In this document: positions 21,347-30,802 of the stretch, in pieces
Numbering within the stretch: the first letter of the stretch is position 1
Layout: the number at the start of each line of letters is the position of its first letter
Origin: AP-15 sp963716115
GTDB lineage: Bacteria; Pseudomonadota; Alphaproteobacteria; ATCC43930; CGMCC-115725
DNA length: 64,000 bases
Direction of reading: 5' to 3'
Assembly: GCA_963716115.1 (NCBI GenBank)
Contig: CAVQSZ010000013.1
Coordinates: 43,420-107,419, forward strand
The notes under the pieces: model-generated
The model's database searches: none
Seen by the model: the letters and a program-made list of their open reading frames with translations, nothing else
Told to the model about the DNA's origin: nothing
Program-made: the position numbers and the translations under genes

Positions 21347-22205
21347 ATGGCAGTGACGATCCGCGAGGCGGTCGCGGCGGACGCCGCCGAATGCGGCCGC
21401 ATCCTCTATGCGGGCTTCGCCGCGATCGCCGGGCAGCACAATTTCCCACCCGACTTCCCCTCGGTCGAGGTCGCGACAGAAGCAGCCTCGATGCTGATCG
21501 CGCATTCGGGCTGTCATGGGCTGGTGGCGGAGGAAGGCGGCCATATCGTCGGCAGCAATTTCATGGACCGGCGCTCGCCGATCGCCGCCATCGGGCCGAT
21601 CACGGTCGACCCCGCAGCGCAAAACCGACGCGTCGGCCGCGCCCTGATGCAGGCGATGGTCGACGAAGCGACGGCGCGCGGCCATGCCGGCATCCGGCTG
21701 GTGCAGACCGCCTACCACAACCGCTCGCTCGCCCTCTACACGCAGCTGGGCTTTGCCGCGCGCGAGCCGCTCTCGGTGATCCAGGGCGCGCCGCTCGGCC
21801 TGCGCTTTGCCGGCTACGAGGTTCGTCCGGCGACGGCGGCGGATCTGCCCTGCGTGCAACGCGATCTGCCGGCATGTCCACGGCTTCGACCGCAGCGCCG
21901 AGCTCGCAGACGCGATCGGCGCGACCGAGGCTGTCGTCGTCGAGCATCTCGGGCGGATCACCGGCTACGCGACGGCGATCGGCTTCCTTGCCCATGCCGC
22001 GGCCGAGAGCAACCAGGATCTGAAGGCGCTGATCGCCGCCGCGCCCGCCTTCAGCGGTCCCGGCTTCCTGCTGCCGACGCGCAACCACGACCTCTTCAAA
22101 TGGTGCCTCGACAGCGGGCTTCGGCTCGTCATGCAGATGACCCTGATGTCGATCGGCCTCTACAACGAGCCCGCCGGCCCCTACCTGCCCTCGATCCTGT
22201 ACTGA
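21347..22205 (+). CDS. Tandem-GNAT acetyltransferase, one frameshift
   Basis: The start MAVTIREAVAADAAECGRIL opens a first GNAT domain with the acetyl-CoA motif ITVDPAAQNRRVGRALMQAM and the NRSLALYTQLGF block. The second half is a weaker GNAT-like domain (LGRITGYATAIGFLAH). Near 21850 an extra base shifts the frame: the first frame reads into QRDLPACPRLRP, while the shifted frame continues CNAICRHVHGFDRSAEL to the stop at 22203-22205. Both halves match one family of about 285 residues. The substrate is unknown. Confidence 0.78.
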
Positions 22206-22236
22206 GGCGGAGGGGCCGCGGCTTTCTCCCCTCGCC

Positions 22237-23958
22237 TCAGTCGAGCCCCGCCTGCTTCAAAGCGTTCTTGATCGCGCCGATGATCAGATCGGCGAGCTTG
22301 CGCTCGCCGAAATGAGCGAGCAGCCACAGCGCGGCGCTGGAGACGAGCCCGCCGCTGCCTTCGGCTTCGACGATCGCCTTGAACCGCCGCTCGATCGGGT
22401 CGCGGTAGATTTCCGGGTCGAGGACATGGCGCGGCCAGGGCTCGGTCATCTCCGGCACTGCGGCGTCGCCGATCAGCGGGACGATCGGCAGATAGCGCCC
22501 GCCGCCGCGCTCGACCCCCAGCGCCCGCTTCTGCGCCGCGGTCCACATTCCGGCGAACACCGGGTTGTCCTCGGCCAGCACCAGGCTCGAGCGCAGATAC
22601 TCCTGGCAGTTGGCGCGGCCGAGCAGATAGTCGTGGCGCATGAAGGCGGGGCTGGCGAAGCCCAGGAACGCGCCGAGGCCGTCGCTGGCGAGCGCGCCGC
22701 CGCCGACCCGCCCGTCGCGCATCGGGGTGATCATGAAGCGGCTGAACACCTCGGGGTCGGCGGCGAGCAGCAGATCCTGCGAGTTGTAGCGCGTCTGCTG
22801 CATCAGGGTCGTCAGCAGCGCCGGCGCCGTCCTGGCGAGCGAGGCCGGGCCCTCCAGCCCGAGCCCGGCCGCGCCGGCGAACGGGTCGATCAGGATCACG
22901 GCGCGGTTCGCGGTCGCGGGGTCGCGCGGGTTGCGGCCGAGAACCCCGGCGAGGGCGGTGCGGGCGAGCTCGATCGGCTCGTTGTCGGTGGCCCCGCCGT
23001 CGACCGCGAGAAAATGATAATCCGACGGCGGCCCCTCCGCCCCGGCCGGGGTCAGCGCCGCCCAATCCGGCAGCCGCCCGATCGCCTGCGCCGGCCCGCC
23101 TGGCGCATCCCCCGGCAGCACCGCCACCCGATAGCGGTAGTCCAGCGTCGGCCGGACCAATGCCCGCGGCGGAAACCCGAGCGGAAAGGCGGCGGTCGCA
23201 CGCGCGAAGAGGCCGAACGTCATCCAGTCGACGGCTTGCGGCAGCCGCCTCTCGTCAAAGCCGACGACCAGCTCGTCGGGGCGCGGATCGGCCAGCCCCC
23301 GCGGCGGGTAAACCACGGCGAAGCGGACGTAATCGGCATGATCGACATAGCTCTCGCCGAGCGCGCCGGGCCCGAACGGCGTCCGGTACGGCATGCCGCG
23401 CAGGTTGGTCAAGGTGAAGATCAGCCGCAGCGGGTCGCCGAGCCAGGACCGCGCCCGCGCCGGCCCCGGGGCGAAATCGGCGATCGCCGCCGCGCCGTCA
23501 TCGATCGGCTTGGCGCAGAGCAGCGAGGCGACATGTCCCCGCGCGATGTCGCTGGTGCCGAGAAACCCGCTCAACGTCAGGCGGTTGACCCAGATGTCGT
23601 AGAACGGGTTGCCGGCGCCGAGCTCGGGGTGCGGGGTCGCCCGCACGACGTGCGGGTAGTCATAGGCGAGAGCGCGCGCGGCGATCGCCGCGGTGACCCC
23701 GCCGCCCGATGTGCCGGCCACAACCTTCAGCACGACCTTGTGCCTTGGCGCGGCGGCGCCGGCCGCGTCGCGCGCCGCAGTCCAGCAATCGAGCGCCTCG
23801 ATCAGGAAATCGACCGCGCCCGCGGTGTAGGCCCCGGCCGAGCTGGTGCCGCCCAGCACCAGCGCCAGCTCGACGGTGTTGGCCGGCGGCGGGTCGCAGC
23901 GGATGAAGAGCGCCTCGATTTCCGCCGGCGACAACGGCGATTGGTCGAAGGGCGTCAT
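22237..23958 (-). CDS. Patatin-like phospholipase-domain protein
   Basis: A 573-residue protein, start MTPFDQSPLSPAEIEALF at 23958. The oxyanion-hole region is LVLGGTSSAGAYTAGAVDFL and the nucleophile elbow is VAGTSGGGVTAA (GXSXG form, Ser in GTSGG). The catalytic Asp is probably in FLAVDGGATDNEP, the DGG/DGA motif of patatins. Patatins are serine lipid acyl hydrolases; this large form belongs to the DUF3376-like bacterial group. No signal peptide is seen. Its 3' end converges on the GNAT gene with a 31-bp gap. Confidence 0.82.
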   Translation of the reverse strand: MTPFDQSPLSPAEIEALFIRCDPPPANTVELALVLGGTSSAGAYTAGAVDFLIEALDCWTAARDAAGAAAPRHKVVLKVVAGTSGGGVTAAIAARALAYDYPHVVRATPHPELGAGNPFYDIWVNRLTLSGFLGTSDIARGHVASLLCAKPIDDGAAAIADFAPGPARARSWLGDPLRLIFTLTNLRGMPYRTPFGPGALGESYVDHADYVRFAVVYPPRGLADPRPDELVVGFDERRLPQAVDWMTFGLFARATAAFPLGFPPRALVRPTLDYRYRVAVLPGDAPGGPAQAIGRLPDWAALTPAGAEGPPSDYHFLAVDGGATDNEPIELARTALAGVLGRNPRDPATANRAVILIDPFAGAAGLGLEGPASLARTAPALLTTLMQQTRYNSQDLLLAADPEVFSRFMITPMRDGRVGGGALASDGLGAFLGFASPAFMRHDYLLGRANCQEYLRSSLVLAEDNPVFAGMWTAAQKRALGVERGGGRYLPIVPLIGDAAVPEMTEPWPRHVLDPEIYRDPIERRFKAIVEAEGSGGLVSSAALWLLAHFGERKLADLIIGAIKNALKQAGLD

Positions 23959-24229
23959 TGCCGGCGGCGGACGGCCGGGGAAAATTCGCCGGGCGAGCCT
24001 CGCCAGGCGGCCCGCATTGCTCCGGCGCGCGGCGCCGCCGCGGATGGCGTCATGATCTCCCTCGCCAGGAGGTTTAGCCGAAAAATCAGCGCATGCGCCG
24101 CCATGCCCTGTCAAGCGTCGCCGCCAAGCGCGCCGGCGCCGCCTCGATGGGCGCTGTCCCGCCGCCCCGGCATGCTATTGTCCGCTGCCCGCCGGCGGCC
24201 GGCGGGGATCGTAAGCGCGGGGTCGGCGG

Positions 24230-24538
24230 GTGCGGGCTGCGGCCGGGGTTTATTGGGTGACGGTCGGGCTGGCGGCGGCCACGCTCATTCTGGTCGTCGC
24301 CTATCTGATCCTCGGGCAGGACAACCGCGCGGCGCAGGCGGAGGTCAACCGGCGCCAGCAGTTCATCAACCAGAGCATTCAGCTCGGCCGGGTCAACGAG
24401 GCGCTGGTCCGCGCGCTGGCGACCGCGGCGACCGAGGAGAAGGATGACAGGCTGCGCGATCTTTTGACCCAGAACGGGATCACCATCAACCCGGCGACGA
24501 ACGCGCCCGCCGCGACGGCGCCGGAGAAATCGAAATGA
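24230..24538 (+). CDS. Small single-span membrane protein, unknown function
   Basis: 102 residues from a GTG start. An N-terminal transmembrane segment (VGLAAATLILVVAYLIL) is followed by a charged, probably coiled-coil segment (NRAAQAEVNRRQQFINQSIQ) and a Pro/Ala-rich tail. The stop overlaps the next start (ATGA at 24535-24538), so the pair is translationally coupled. Not recognised as a named family. Confidence 0.6.
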   Translation: MRAAAGVYWVTVGLAAATLILVVAYLILGQDNRAAQAEVNRRQQFINQSIQLGRVNEALVRALATAATEEKDDRLRDLLTQNGITINPATNAPAATAPEKSK

Positions 24539-24810
24539 CGGCGCCGCCGCTCCCGGTCATCCTCGTCGTCCTGTCGTTGTTCGTGCTGATGGCGTTCGAG
24601 ACCGGCCAGGCGGTCTCCGATCGCGGCGCGCTGGCGGAGCTCAGGCGCTCGCAGGAGCCGACTGTGCAGGAGGCGCTGAAGCTGCGCCGGCAGCTCGAGG
24701 CGCTGGCCGGCCAGACCGCCCGGCTCGCCGGCGACGGCGACGAAGGCGCCAAGAAGGTCGTCGAGCAGATGAAGCGGCAGGGGATCACGCTGTCGCCGCC
24801 CAAGAAGTAG
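24535..24810 (+). CDS. Small single-span membrane protein, coupled partner
   Basis: 91 residues. The N-terminus is hydrophobic (LPVILVVLSLFVLMAFETGQ), followed by a charged helix (ELRRSQEPTVQEALKLRRQL). Like its upstream neighbour it ends with a short motif containing QGIT or NGIT (MKRQGITLSP here, TQNGITINP upstream), so the two are likely diverged duplicates or interacting partners. Function unknown. Confidence 0.6.
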   Translation: MTAPPLPVILVVLSLFVLMAFETGQAVSDRGALAELRRSQEPTVQEALKLRRQLEALAGQTARLAGDGDEGAKKVVEQMKRQGITLSPPKK

Positions 24811-24818
24811 CGGGGACG

Positions 24819-25091
24819 CGGCGGCCGAGCGCGGTCTTTATCGACCAGAACGACGTGCTCTACGTCGCCGATTCGCAAACCGAGGACAAGGAAGGCTGCA
24901 CCCCTGACCCGGGCTGCCGCCGCGGCATCCGCATCGGGAGCGCCAAGGACGGGACGGTCAAGCACTACATCGCGCGCCCCAACCCGGCGACCGACAAATC
25001 GGGCGGCGAGGGGGTCGCGGCCGACGCCGCCGGCAACGTCTTCGGCGCCGAGAACGTCGGCAAGGGCTTGCGCAAATACGCCAGGCAGTAG
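24819..25091 (+). pseudogene. 3' remnant of an NHL/beta-propeller protein
   Basis: The frame reads SAVFIDQNDVLYVADS, then RRGIRIGSAKDGTVKHYI and GGEGVAADAAGNVFGAE before the stop. This is the last one or two blades of a secreted NHL-repeat propeller of the peptidyl-hydroxyglycine lyase type. Homology begins within about 10 bp of the preceding stop, and no upstream blades are in any frame, so this is a truncated copy. The first ATG-like start inside it (24855) would give only 78 residues. It probably marks a deletion junction. Confidence 0.6.
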
Positions 25092-25103
25092 CCTCGGCGG
25101 CGC

Positions 25104-25955
25104 TCAGGCCGCGGGCGCGATCGGCATGTTGTCGATCAGCCGGGTGCGGCCGAGACGGGCGGCGGCGAAGACGCGGGATGCGGCGGTGACCTCGGAGGTG
25201 ACCGGAGCCAGCGTCTCGGCTTCGCGGATTTCGAGATATTCGACGGCGAGCCCCGCGCCTTCGAGCGCGCGCCGGCCGCGGGCGAGCTCCGCGGCGACCG
25301 CCGCCGGGTCGCGCGCCAGCGCGGCGGCGACCGCTCGCAGCACGCGAGCCAGGGCGGGCGCGGCGCGGCGCTCGTCGGGCGTCAGGTAGGCGTTGCGCGA
25401 CGACAGCGCCAGGCCGTCGGGCTCGCGCCAGGTCGGCACCCCCTCGATATGCACCGGGATATCGAGGTCGCGGGCCAGCCGCCGCACCACCATCAGCTGC
25501 TGGTAATCCTTCTCGCCGAAATAGGCGGCGTCGGGCAGCGATTGCAGCAGCAGCTTCGCCACCACCGTCGCCACGCCGTCGAAATGGCCGGGGCGGCCCG
25601 CGCCGCACAGCCCCTCGGTCAAGCCGCTCACAGTCACCGTGGTCGAGAAGCCCGGCGGGTAGATCTCTTCGACGCCGGGAACAAAGGCGAGGTCGACCCC
25701 GGCCGCGCGCAGCAGGTCGAGATCGGCCGCCTCGCGCCGCGGGTAGGCGCCCAGATCCTCGCTCGGCGCGAATTGCCTGGGGTTGACGAAGATCGACACG
25801 ACGACGCGGCCGCAGCCGGCCCGCGCGGCGCGCACCAGCGCCAGATGGCCTTGGTGCAGCGCGCCCATCGTCGGCGCGAGGCCGACGCGCTCGCCCGCCT
25901 TTCGCCAATCGGCGATGCGGCGTCTCAGATCGGCGATGGTCCGGGCGACCTGCAA
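25104..25955 (-). CDS. panC: Pantothenate synthetase
   Basis: Condenses pantoate with beta-alanine using ATP, the last step of pantothenate synthesis. From the TTG at 25955 the protein is 283 residues, the usual PanC length. An upstream ATG at 26042 would add about 29 non-conserved residues. The nucleotide-binding motif is LAPTMGALHQGHLALV (HIGH-type), followed by VVSIFVNPRQFAPSED, FGEKDYQQLMVVRRL and LALSSRNAYL (KMSKS-like loop). No panB or panD is adjacent. It is divergent from the FAD-linked oxidase. Confidence 0.93.
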   Translation of the reverse strand: MQVARTIADLRRRIADWRKAGERVGLAPTMGALHQGHLALVRAARAGCGRVVVSIFVNPRQFAPSEDLGAYPRREAADLDLLRAAGVDLAFVPGVEEIYPPGFSTTVTVSGLTEGLCGAGRPGHFDGVATVVAKLLLQSLPDAAYFGEKDYQQLMVVRRLARDLDIPVHIEGVPTWREPDGLALSSRNAYLTPDERRAAPALARVLRAVAAALARDPAAVAAELARGRRALEGAGLAVEYLEIREAETLAPVTSEVTAASRVFAAARLGRTRLIDNMPIAPAA

Positions 25956-26083
25956 GCGACAGCCTCCAGCGAACGCGCCGCGAAAATTAACAAAGGCCGA
26001 ACGACATGTCTCGCCTCTGTCGGCTGGCTCCGCTGCCGCCATCCGGCTATTCTCGGCCGATCGAACCGCGGGGGGCGAGCACG

Positions 26084-27703
26084 ATGGCGCAGGGGCGGCT
26101 GAAACATTTCGGCTGGGGCCGCGAGGGCGAGGGGCTGACGGCCGAAGAGGAAAGGGCCGCGCTCGACCGCTATCGCCGACTGTTCGCGGTCGAAGGGTTC
26201 GAGGCCAAGGCGCCGCCGCCGCTCGACGAGATCAGGCTGCGGCCGGCGCGCCTCGCCCCGCCCGCCGCGCTCGCGCCATGCTGCTCGAGCGCGGTCTACG
26301 ATCGCGCCGCCCACGCCTACGGCAAATCCTATTGCGACTATGTGCAGGGCCTGCTCGGGAATTACGATGACGCGCCCGATGTCGTCGCCTACCCGCGCAA
26401 CGAGACCGAGGTCGCCGCCGTCATCGACTGGGCTTGCGCCGCCGAGGCGGCGCTGATCCCGTTCGGCGGCGGCAGCAGCGTCGTCGGCGGGGTCGAGCCG
26501 CGAATCGACCGCGCCCGCTACAAAGGGGCGGTGACCCTGGACCTGCGGCGCCTCGACCGGGTGCTGGAGGTCGACCGCGCCTCGCGCGCCGCGCGCATCG
26601 AGGCCGGGGTCTTCGGCCCCGCGCTCGAAGCCCAGCTGAAGCCGCACGGGCTGAGCCTGCGGCATTTCCCGCAGAGCTTCGAGTATTCGACCCTGGGCGG
26701 CTGGATCGCGACCCGCTCGGGCGGCCATTTCGCCACCCTCTACACCCACATCGACGATTTCGTCGAAAGCCTGCGGGTGGCGACCCCGAGGGGCATGGTC
26801 GAAACCCGCCGGCTGCCCGGCTCCGGGGCCGGGCCGAGCCCCGATCGGCTGTTCATCGGCTCGGAAGGGATCCTGGGCGTCATCACCGAGGCGTGGATGC
26901 GCCTGCAGGACCGGCCGCGCCATCGCGCCGGCGGGGCGGTTCGCTTTCCCGATTTCTTCGCCGCCGCCCGCGCCGTTCGGGCTCTTTCCCAGGCCGGGCT
27001 CTACCCGGCGAACTGCCGCATCCTCGATCCGCAGGAGGCGCGCAACACCGGGGCCGGCGACGGCGGCGCGGCGATCATGGTGCTGGCGTTCGAATCGGCC
27101 GACCATCCGCTCGACGCCTGGATCGGCCGCGCGCTCGAATGCTGCGCCGACCACGGCGGCGCCCCCGAGCGGGCCGCCGGGGCCGACGCCCACCGCGAGG
27201 GGGCCGCCGGCCTGTGGCGCAACGCCTTCATCCGCATGCCCTACGCCCGCGAGCCGCTGGTCGGGCGGGCGATCATCGCCGACACCTTCGAGAGCGCGAT
27301 CACCTGGGACCGGTTCGAGGCGTTTCACGACAACGTGAAGGCGGCGACCGAAGCGGCGATTCGCGACGCGACGGGGCGGCCGGGGCAGGTCACCTGCCGG
27401 TTCACCCACGCCTATCCCGATGGCCCGGCGCCCTATTTCAGCTTTCACGCGCTGGGCCGCCACGGCGCGCTGCCCGAGCAATGGGGGGCGATCAAGACCG
27501 CGGCCGGCGACGCCTTGATCGCCGCCGGCGGGACCATCACCCACCATCACGCGGTCGGCCGCGACCACCGGCCGTGGTACGACCGGCAGCGGCCGGACCT
27601 CTTCGCCGCCGCGCTCGGCGCGGCAAAGCGCGAGCTCGACCCGCAGGGCGTGCTCAATCCGGGCGTGCTGATCGATCCGGCGGCGCGGCCTTGCGTCACC
27701 TGA
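26084..27703 (+). CDS. FAD-binding oxidase (alkyldihydroxyacetonephosphate-synthase-like)
   Basis: 539 residues, start MAQGRLKHFGWGREGEGL at 26084. The PCMH-type FAD domain shows VAYPRNETEVAAVIDWA, IPFGGGSSVVGGVEP and GGWIATRSGGHFATLYTHID. The C-terminus has THHHAVGRDHRPWY, the His-rich catalytic loop of alkyl-DHAP synthases, and ends with ELDPQGVLNPGVLID. Family members form the ether bond of ether lipids or oxidise 2-hydroxy acids. Bacterial members are mostly uncharacterised, and no other ether-lipid gene is nearby. Confidence 0.85.
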   Translation: MAQGRLKHFGWGREGEGLTAEEERAALDRYRRLFAVEGFEAKAPPPLDEIRLRPARLAPPAALAPCCSSAVYDRAAHAYGKSYCDYVQGLLGNYDDAPDVVAYPRNETEVAAVIDWACAAEAALIPFGGGSSVVGGVEPRIDRARYKGAVTLDLRRLDRVLEVDRASRAARIEAGVFGPALEAQLKPHGLSLRHFPQSFEYSTLGGWIATRSGGHFATLYTHIDDFVESLRVATPRGMVETRRLPGSGAGPSPDRLFIGSEGILGVITEAWMRLQDRPRHRAGGAVRFPDFFAAARAVRALSQAGLYPANCRILDPQEARNTGAGDGGAAIMVLAFESADHPLDAWIGRALECCADHGGAPERAAGADAHREGAAGLWRNAFIRMPYAREPLVGRAIIADTFESAITWDRFEAFHDNVKAATEAAIRDATGRPGQVTCRFTHAYPDGPAPYFSFHALGRHGALPEQWGAIKTAAGDALIAAGGTITHHHAVGRDHRPWYDRQRPDLFAAALGAAKRELDPQGVLNPGVLIDPAARPCVT

Positions 27704-28030
27704 CGTTGAATAGGACGAGGTCCGCGCCGATCGCCATCCGATCGCCGCGGATCGGGCGGTTTCCGGCCCGCTCAACCCCGAGGGGTTCCGCCGAATCTTG
27801 TCCAATAGCCAAGTGTTGCGAAAAAGACGCGGCATGACCCCAGTAATTCATTGGCTTGTTGGCCAAACTGTTGCAGGAATGTCGCGGCTCTCCCAGTTTT
27901 GCAAGGATTTCTCGGAGAGTGGCGCCGTTCAGATAAAAACCGGTTGCCATCGGGCGAGCAGACGTTGAATATCGGCCAACGGTGGCGGGACGACCATCGT
28001 CACACGCGTATTTGCGGCCGGAGGTAAGGG
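27704..28030. other. Intergenic region with no recognised gene
   Basis: 327 bp between the oxidase and the OmpA-type barrel gene. No conserved frame or RNA fold is recognised. It probably carries the promoter of the barrel gene, which has a ribosome site (gaggtaaggg) directly before its ATG. Confidence 0.5.
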
Positions 28031-29116
28031 ATGATAAATCGCTATCTGCTAGGCGCCGGCGTAGCGCTTGCCGTGGCGTTCGGTGGCGCCGAGGCGAATG
28101 CACAGATGTTCGGGCCATACCCGGGCGCCTTCTATCTGGGACCCGAAGGCGGGTGGACCCAGCTCACGGGCCAGAACGACAGCTTCAGGCTCAACGGCAG
28201 GCACTTTTCGCCGAACGTGAATTTCAACACCGGCTTCAATGTCGGCGTCCGCGGCGGCTATGAGTGGGGGCCGTGGCGGTTCGAAGAAGAGTACAGCTAT
28301 CGCGACGGCAGCGTGTCGAGCTTCGCCGGCCGCGGCAACTCGGTGTTCAGCGGCAATCGCAACAGCAATTCGATCATGACCAACGTGATCTACGACTTCA
28401 CGTTTGGCTGGCCGATCACGCCCCACATCGGCGCCGGCATCGGTGCGGTGAACATCAACGACGGCGTGTCGTTCCAAAAGCCCGGGTCGGCCCTCCCGGC
28501 TTCCGTGCCGGGCACGTTCGACAGCGTCCACGGCAACACTTGGACGTTCGGCTATCAGGGGATCGCCGGTCTGCGCTATAACATCAACCCGGCCCTCGCC
28601 TTCGACCTGGACTACCGCTACCTCGCGACGCCGGACTTCACGCTCCAGACCGGCAGAAAGCACGGGCTGATTTCCTACCAGACCGGCTACAGCACGCAGA
28701 ACGTCGTCGCCAGCTTGACGATGAGGTTCGGCGCGCCGCCGGCAGCGCCGCCGCCGGCCCCGCCGGCCCCGCCGCCGCCGGCCGTCCATCAGGTCTATCT
28801 CGTCTTCTTCGACTGGGATAAGTACAACATCACCTCGGACGGCATGGCGATCCTGCAAAAGGCGGCGGCGCAGTACAAGGCGGGCGGCTCGGTGCAGCTC
28901 CAGGTCACCGGCTACACCGACCTCACCGGCTCGGCCGGCTACAACCAGCGGCTCTCCGAGCGGCGCGCCAACGCGGTGGCGAACGCTCTGGCCGGCATGG
29001 GCGTGGCCCGCAACGACATGGTGGTTACCGGCCGCGGCATGAACGACCCGCGCGTGCCCACGCCGCTCGGCGTCCGCGAGCCGCAAAACCGCCGCGTCGA
29101 GATCATGTTCCCGTAA
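28031..29116 (+). CDS. OmpA-type outer-membrane beta-barrel protein
   Basis: 361 residues with a Sec signal ending in GGAEANA. Residues about 25-235 form an eight-strand-type barrel: alternating aromatic strands such as GGYEWGPWRFEEEYSY, FGYQGIAGLRYNI and AFDLDYRYLA. A Pro/Ala hinge (about residues 238-255) leads to a C-terminal OmpA domain with VFFDWDKYNITSDG, VTGYTDLTGSAGYNQRLSER and NRRVEIMF. It is an outer-membrane porin-like protein that also binds peptidoglycan. It is followed by a strong intrinsic terminator. Confidence 0.92.
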   Translation: MINRYLLGAGVALAVAFGGAEANAQMFGPYPGAFYLGPEGGWTQLTGQNDSFRLNGRHFSPNVNFNTGFNVGVRGGYEWGPWRFEEEYSYRDGSVSSFAGRGNSVFSGNRNSNSIMTNVIYDFTFGWPITPHIGAGIGAVNINDGVSFQKPGSALPASVPGTFDSVHGNTWTFGYQGIAGLRYNINPALAFDLDYRYLATPDFTLQTGRKHGLISYQTGYSTQNVVASLTMRFGAPPAAPPPAPPAPPPPAVHQVYLVFFDWDKYNITSDGMAILQKAAAQYKAGGSVQLQVTGYTDLTGSAGYNQRLSERRANAVANALAGMGVARNDMVVTGRGMNDPRVPTPLGVREPQNRRVEIMFP

Positions 29117-29168
29117 AGACGCGTTCGAGACCTGCTTCCCCCGGGCGCTCGCGAGGCCCGGGGGAGAC

Positions 29169-29203
29169 CCGCCGCGGGCAGCTCCCCGCGGCGGTTTTCT
29201 TTT
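29169..29203 (+). terminator. Rho-independent terminator after the OmpA barrel gene
   Basis: ccgccgcggg (29169-29178) pairs exactly with cccgcggcgg (29185-29194), with a 6-base loop and a ttttctttt tract. A second hairpin (ccccgggc/gcccgggg) lies immediately upstream. The rest of the 29117-29605 gap (489 bp) shows no gene. Confidence 0.88.
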
Positions 29204-29605
29204 GCCCGAAGCCCTCTGCCCCGGCTGCCGCGCCGCCCCGAAGACCCGCCCGCCATTGGGGCCGATTCGGCGATGCCCACCCCGCTGCGACCAAGGCTAA
29301 CCGCCGCGATTCGCTCGCGCGCGACGCAGCCCTGCTGAACATGGACCTCGCAAGCCGGGCGCGACCGCCGTTCCCGGACGCCCCGCGCGAGCGTTTCCGC
29401 CATCGCCGGGGCTGCGCCAAGCCGTCGCACCCAATCGGCGCGCCGTCGCCGCCTGCGTCGCGCTTATCGTTATTGGGTTCACGCGGGGCGTGGTAGCATT
29501 CGGGCGTGGCTTTGCGCCGCAACGGATGCGACGCCAACGCCGTTGCGCACTCCCTGGGAGTGCGGGCAAACCGACCAACCGCTGTCTCGATCCAGGAGCC
29601 CCCTC

Positions 29606-29863
29606 ATGAAGGCGCTTATCCCGGTGTTCGCCTTGGTTAGTTTTCTTGCCGCCAATATGATCCCGACCGCCGTCAGCGCCCAGGCTGCCGGGACTGCGCC
29701 GGCGGCGACGACGGAGGCCCCGGCTGTGGCTCCGTCGACGACCGCGACGCCGAAGAAATCCACCCACAAGTCGACCAAGCACTCCTCGAAAAAGAAGAGC
29801 ACGAAGGCCACCAAGTCGTCTGCGGCCAAGAAGAAGACCGCAAAGCCGACCCAAAGCTCGTAG
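29606..29863 (+). CDS. Small secreted Lys/Ser/Thr-rich protein, unknown
   Basis: 85 residues from the ATG at 29606. A Sec signal ends in TAVSAQA. An Ala/Thr/Pro linker leads to a strongly basic tail (KKSTHKSTKHSSKKKSTKAT) that is probably disordered. Similar histone-tail-like low-complexity small exported proteins are common in alphaproteobacteria and are uncharacterised. It may bind polyanions such as LPS or DNA; this is inference from composition only. Confidence 0.65.
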   Translation: MKALIPVFALVSFLAANMIPTAVSAQAAGTAPAATTEAPAVAPSTTATPKKSTHKSTKHSSKKKSTKATKSSAAKKKTAKPTQSS

Positions 29864-29876
29864 GTCGGGACGATCG

Positions 29877-29899
29877 GCGGGCGGCGCCGCGCCGCCCGC
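29877..29899. terminator. Hairpin between convergent genes, possible terminator
   Basis: gcgggcggc (29877-29885) pairs with gccgcccgc (29891-29899) over a 5-base loop. It lies between the convergent basic-protein and ABC permease genes. There is no T tract, so an intrinsic terminator is uncertain. Confidence 0.35.
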
Positions 29900-29953
29900 A
29901 GCGCCTCGCGGCTCGGGAGCGCAGGCGTCGGGAACGCCGAGGGGCCGGGCGGG

Positions 29954-30802
29954 CTAGGCTCGCGGCGAGAGCCCGGGGGCAAGGCGGCGCTGCACGGCGT
30001 CGCCCAGCAGGTTGCAGGAAATCACCGTCGCAAAGATCATCGCGCCCGGATAGACCGCGAGCATCGGGGCGGTTGCGAGCTCCTCCTGCGCGTTCGTCAG
30101 CATGCTGCCCCAGCTCGCCATCGGCGGCTGCACGCCGAGCCCGAGAAAGCTCAGCACCAATTCGAGCAGAATGACGTCGCCGACGCCGAGCGCCGTCGCC
30201 ACGATCAACGGGCCCGATACGTTCGGCAGCACGTGCCGCAGCAGGATGTGCGGGGCGGAGGCGCCGAGGCTGCGGGCGGCGCGGACAAAATCCTGCCTCC
30301 GGGCCACGAGCGTCGCGCCGCGGACGAGGCGGGCGGCCGTGGTCCAGCCGACCAGCGACACCAGCGCCACGATGCGCAGCAGGCTGAGCTCGTCCGAGGC
30401 GAGCAGCCCGCGCGGCGCGCCGATCTTGCCCAGGTCGACGGCGGCCAGCACGATCAGCAGCGGCAACAGCGGCAGGCTGATCACCGCATCGGTCAGGCGC
30501 ATCAGCGCGCGGTCGGCCCAGCCGCCGAGATAGCCGGCGACGAGCCCGATGACGGTCCCGAGCGCGGCGGCGGCGAGCGCGGCGGCAAGCCCGACCGCAA
30601 GCGACACGCGGCCCCCTTCGAGCAGGCGCAGCAGAATGTCGCGCCCGAGCTCGTCGGCGCCGAGCGGATGCGTCGGCGACGGCCCGGCCATGCGCGCGAA
30701 GAGGTCGACCGATTGGGGGTCGGTCCCGAGCAGCGCCCCGACCCACGGCCCGGCGGCGGAGGCCACAGCGATCGCGCCGAGCAGCAGGAGCGGCAGCCTC
30801 AC
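29954..30802 (-). CDS. ABC transporter permease (DppC/OppC-like)
   Basis: 282 residues from a GTG at 30802 that overlaps the stop of the upstream permease (GTGA). It begins HPLGADELGRDILLRLLEGG after a first membrane span, the standard DppC/OppC pattern. The EAA-type loop is VRAARSLGASAPHILLRHVLPN. Several membrane segments are visible (GLAAALAAAALGTVIGLVAG, LLPLLIVLAAVDL). It is the last gene of an importer operon and no ATPase follows. Confidence 0.88.
   Translation of the reverse strand: MRLPLLLLGAIAVASAAGPWVGALLGTDPQSVDLFARMAGPSPTHPLGADELGRDILLRLLEGGRVSLAVGLAAALAAAALGTVIGLVAGYLGGWADRALMRLTDAVISLPLLPLLIVLAAVDLGKIGAPRGLLASDELSLLRIVALVSLVGWTTAARLVRGATLVARRQDFVRAARSLGASAPHILLRHVLPNVSGPLIVATALGVGDVILLELVLSFLGLGVQPPMASWGSMLTNAQEELATAPMLAVYPGAMIFATVISCNLLGDAVQRRLAPGLSPRA

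Noticed and set aside
25925..27835. A 636-residue minus-strand frame opposite the FAD-linked oxidase
   Set aside because: No family features and low-complexity Arg/Gly/Pro text; the plus-strand oxidase has complete motifs.
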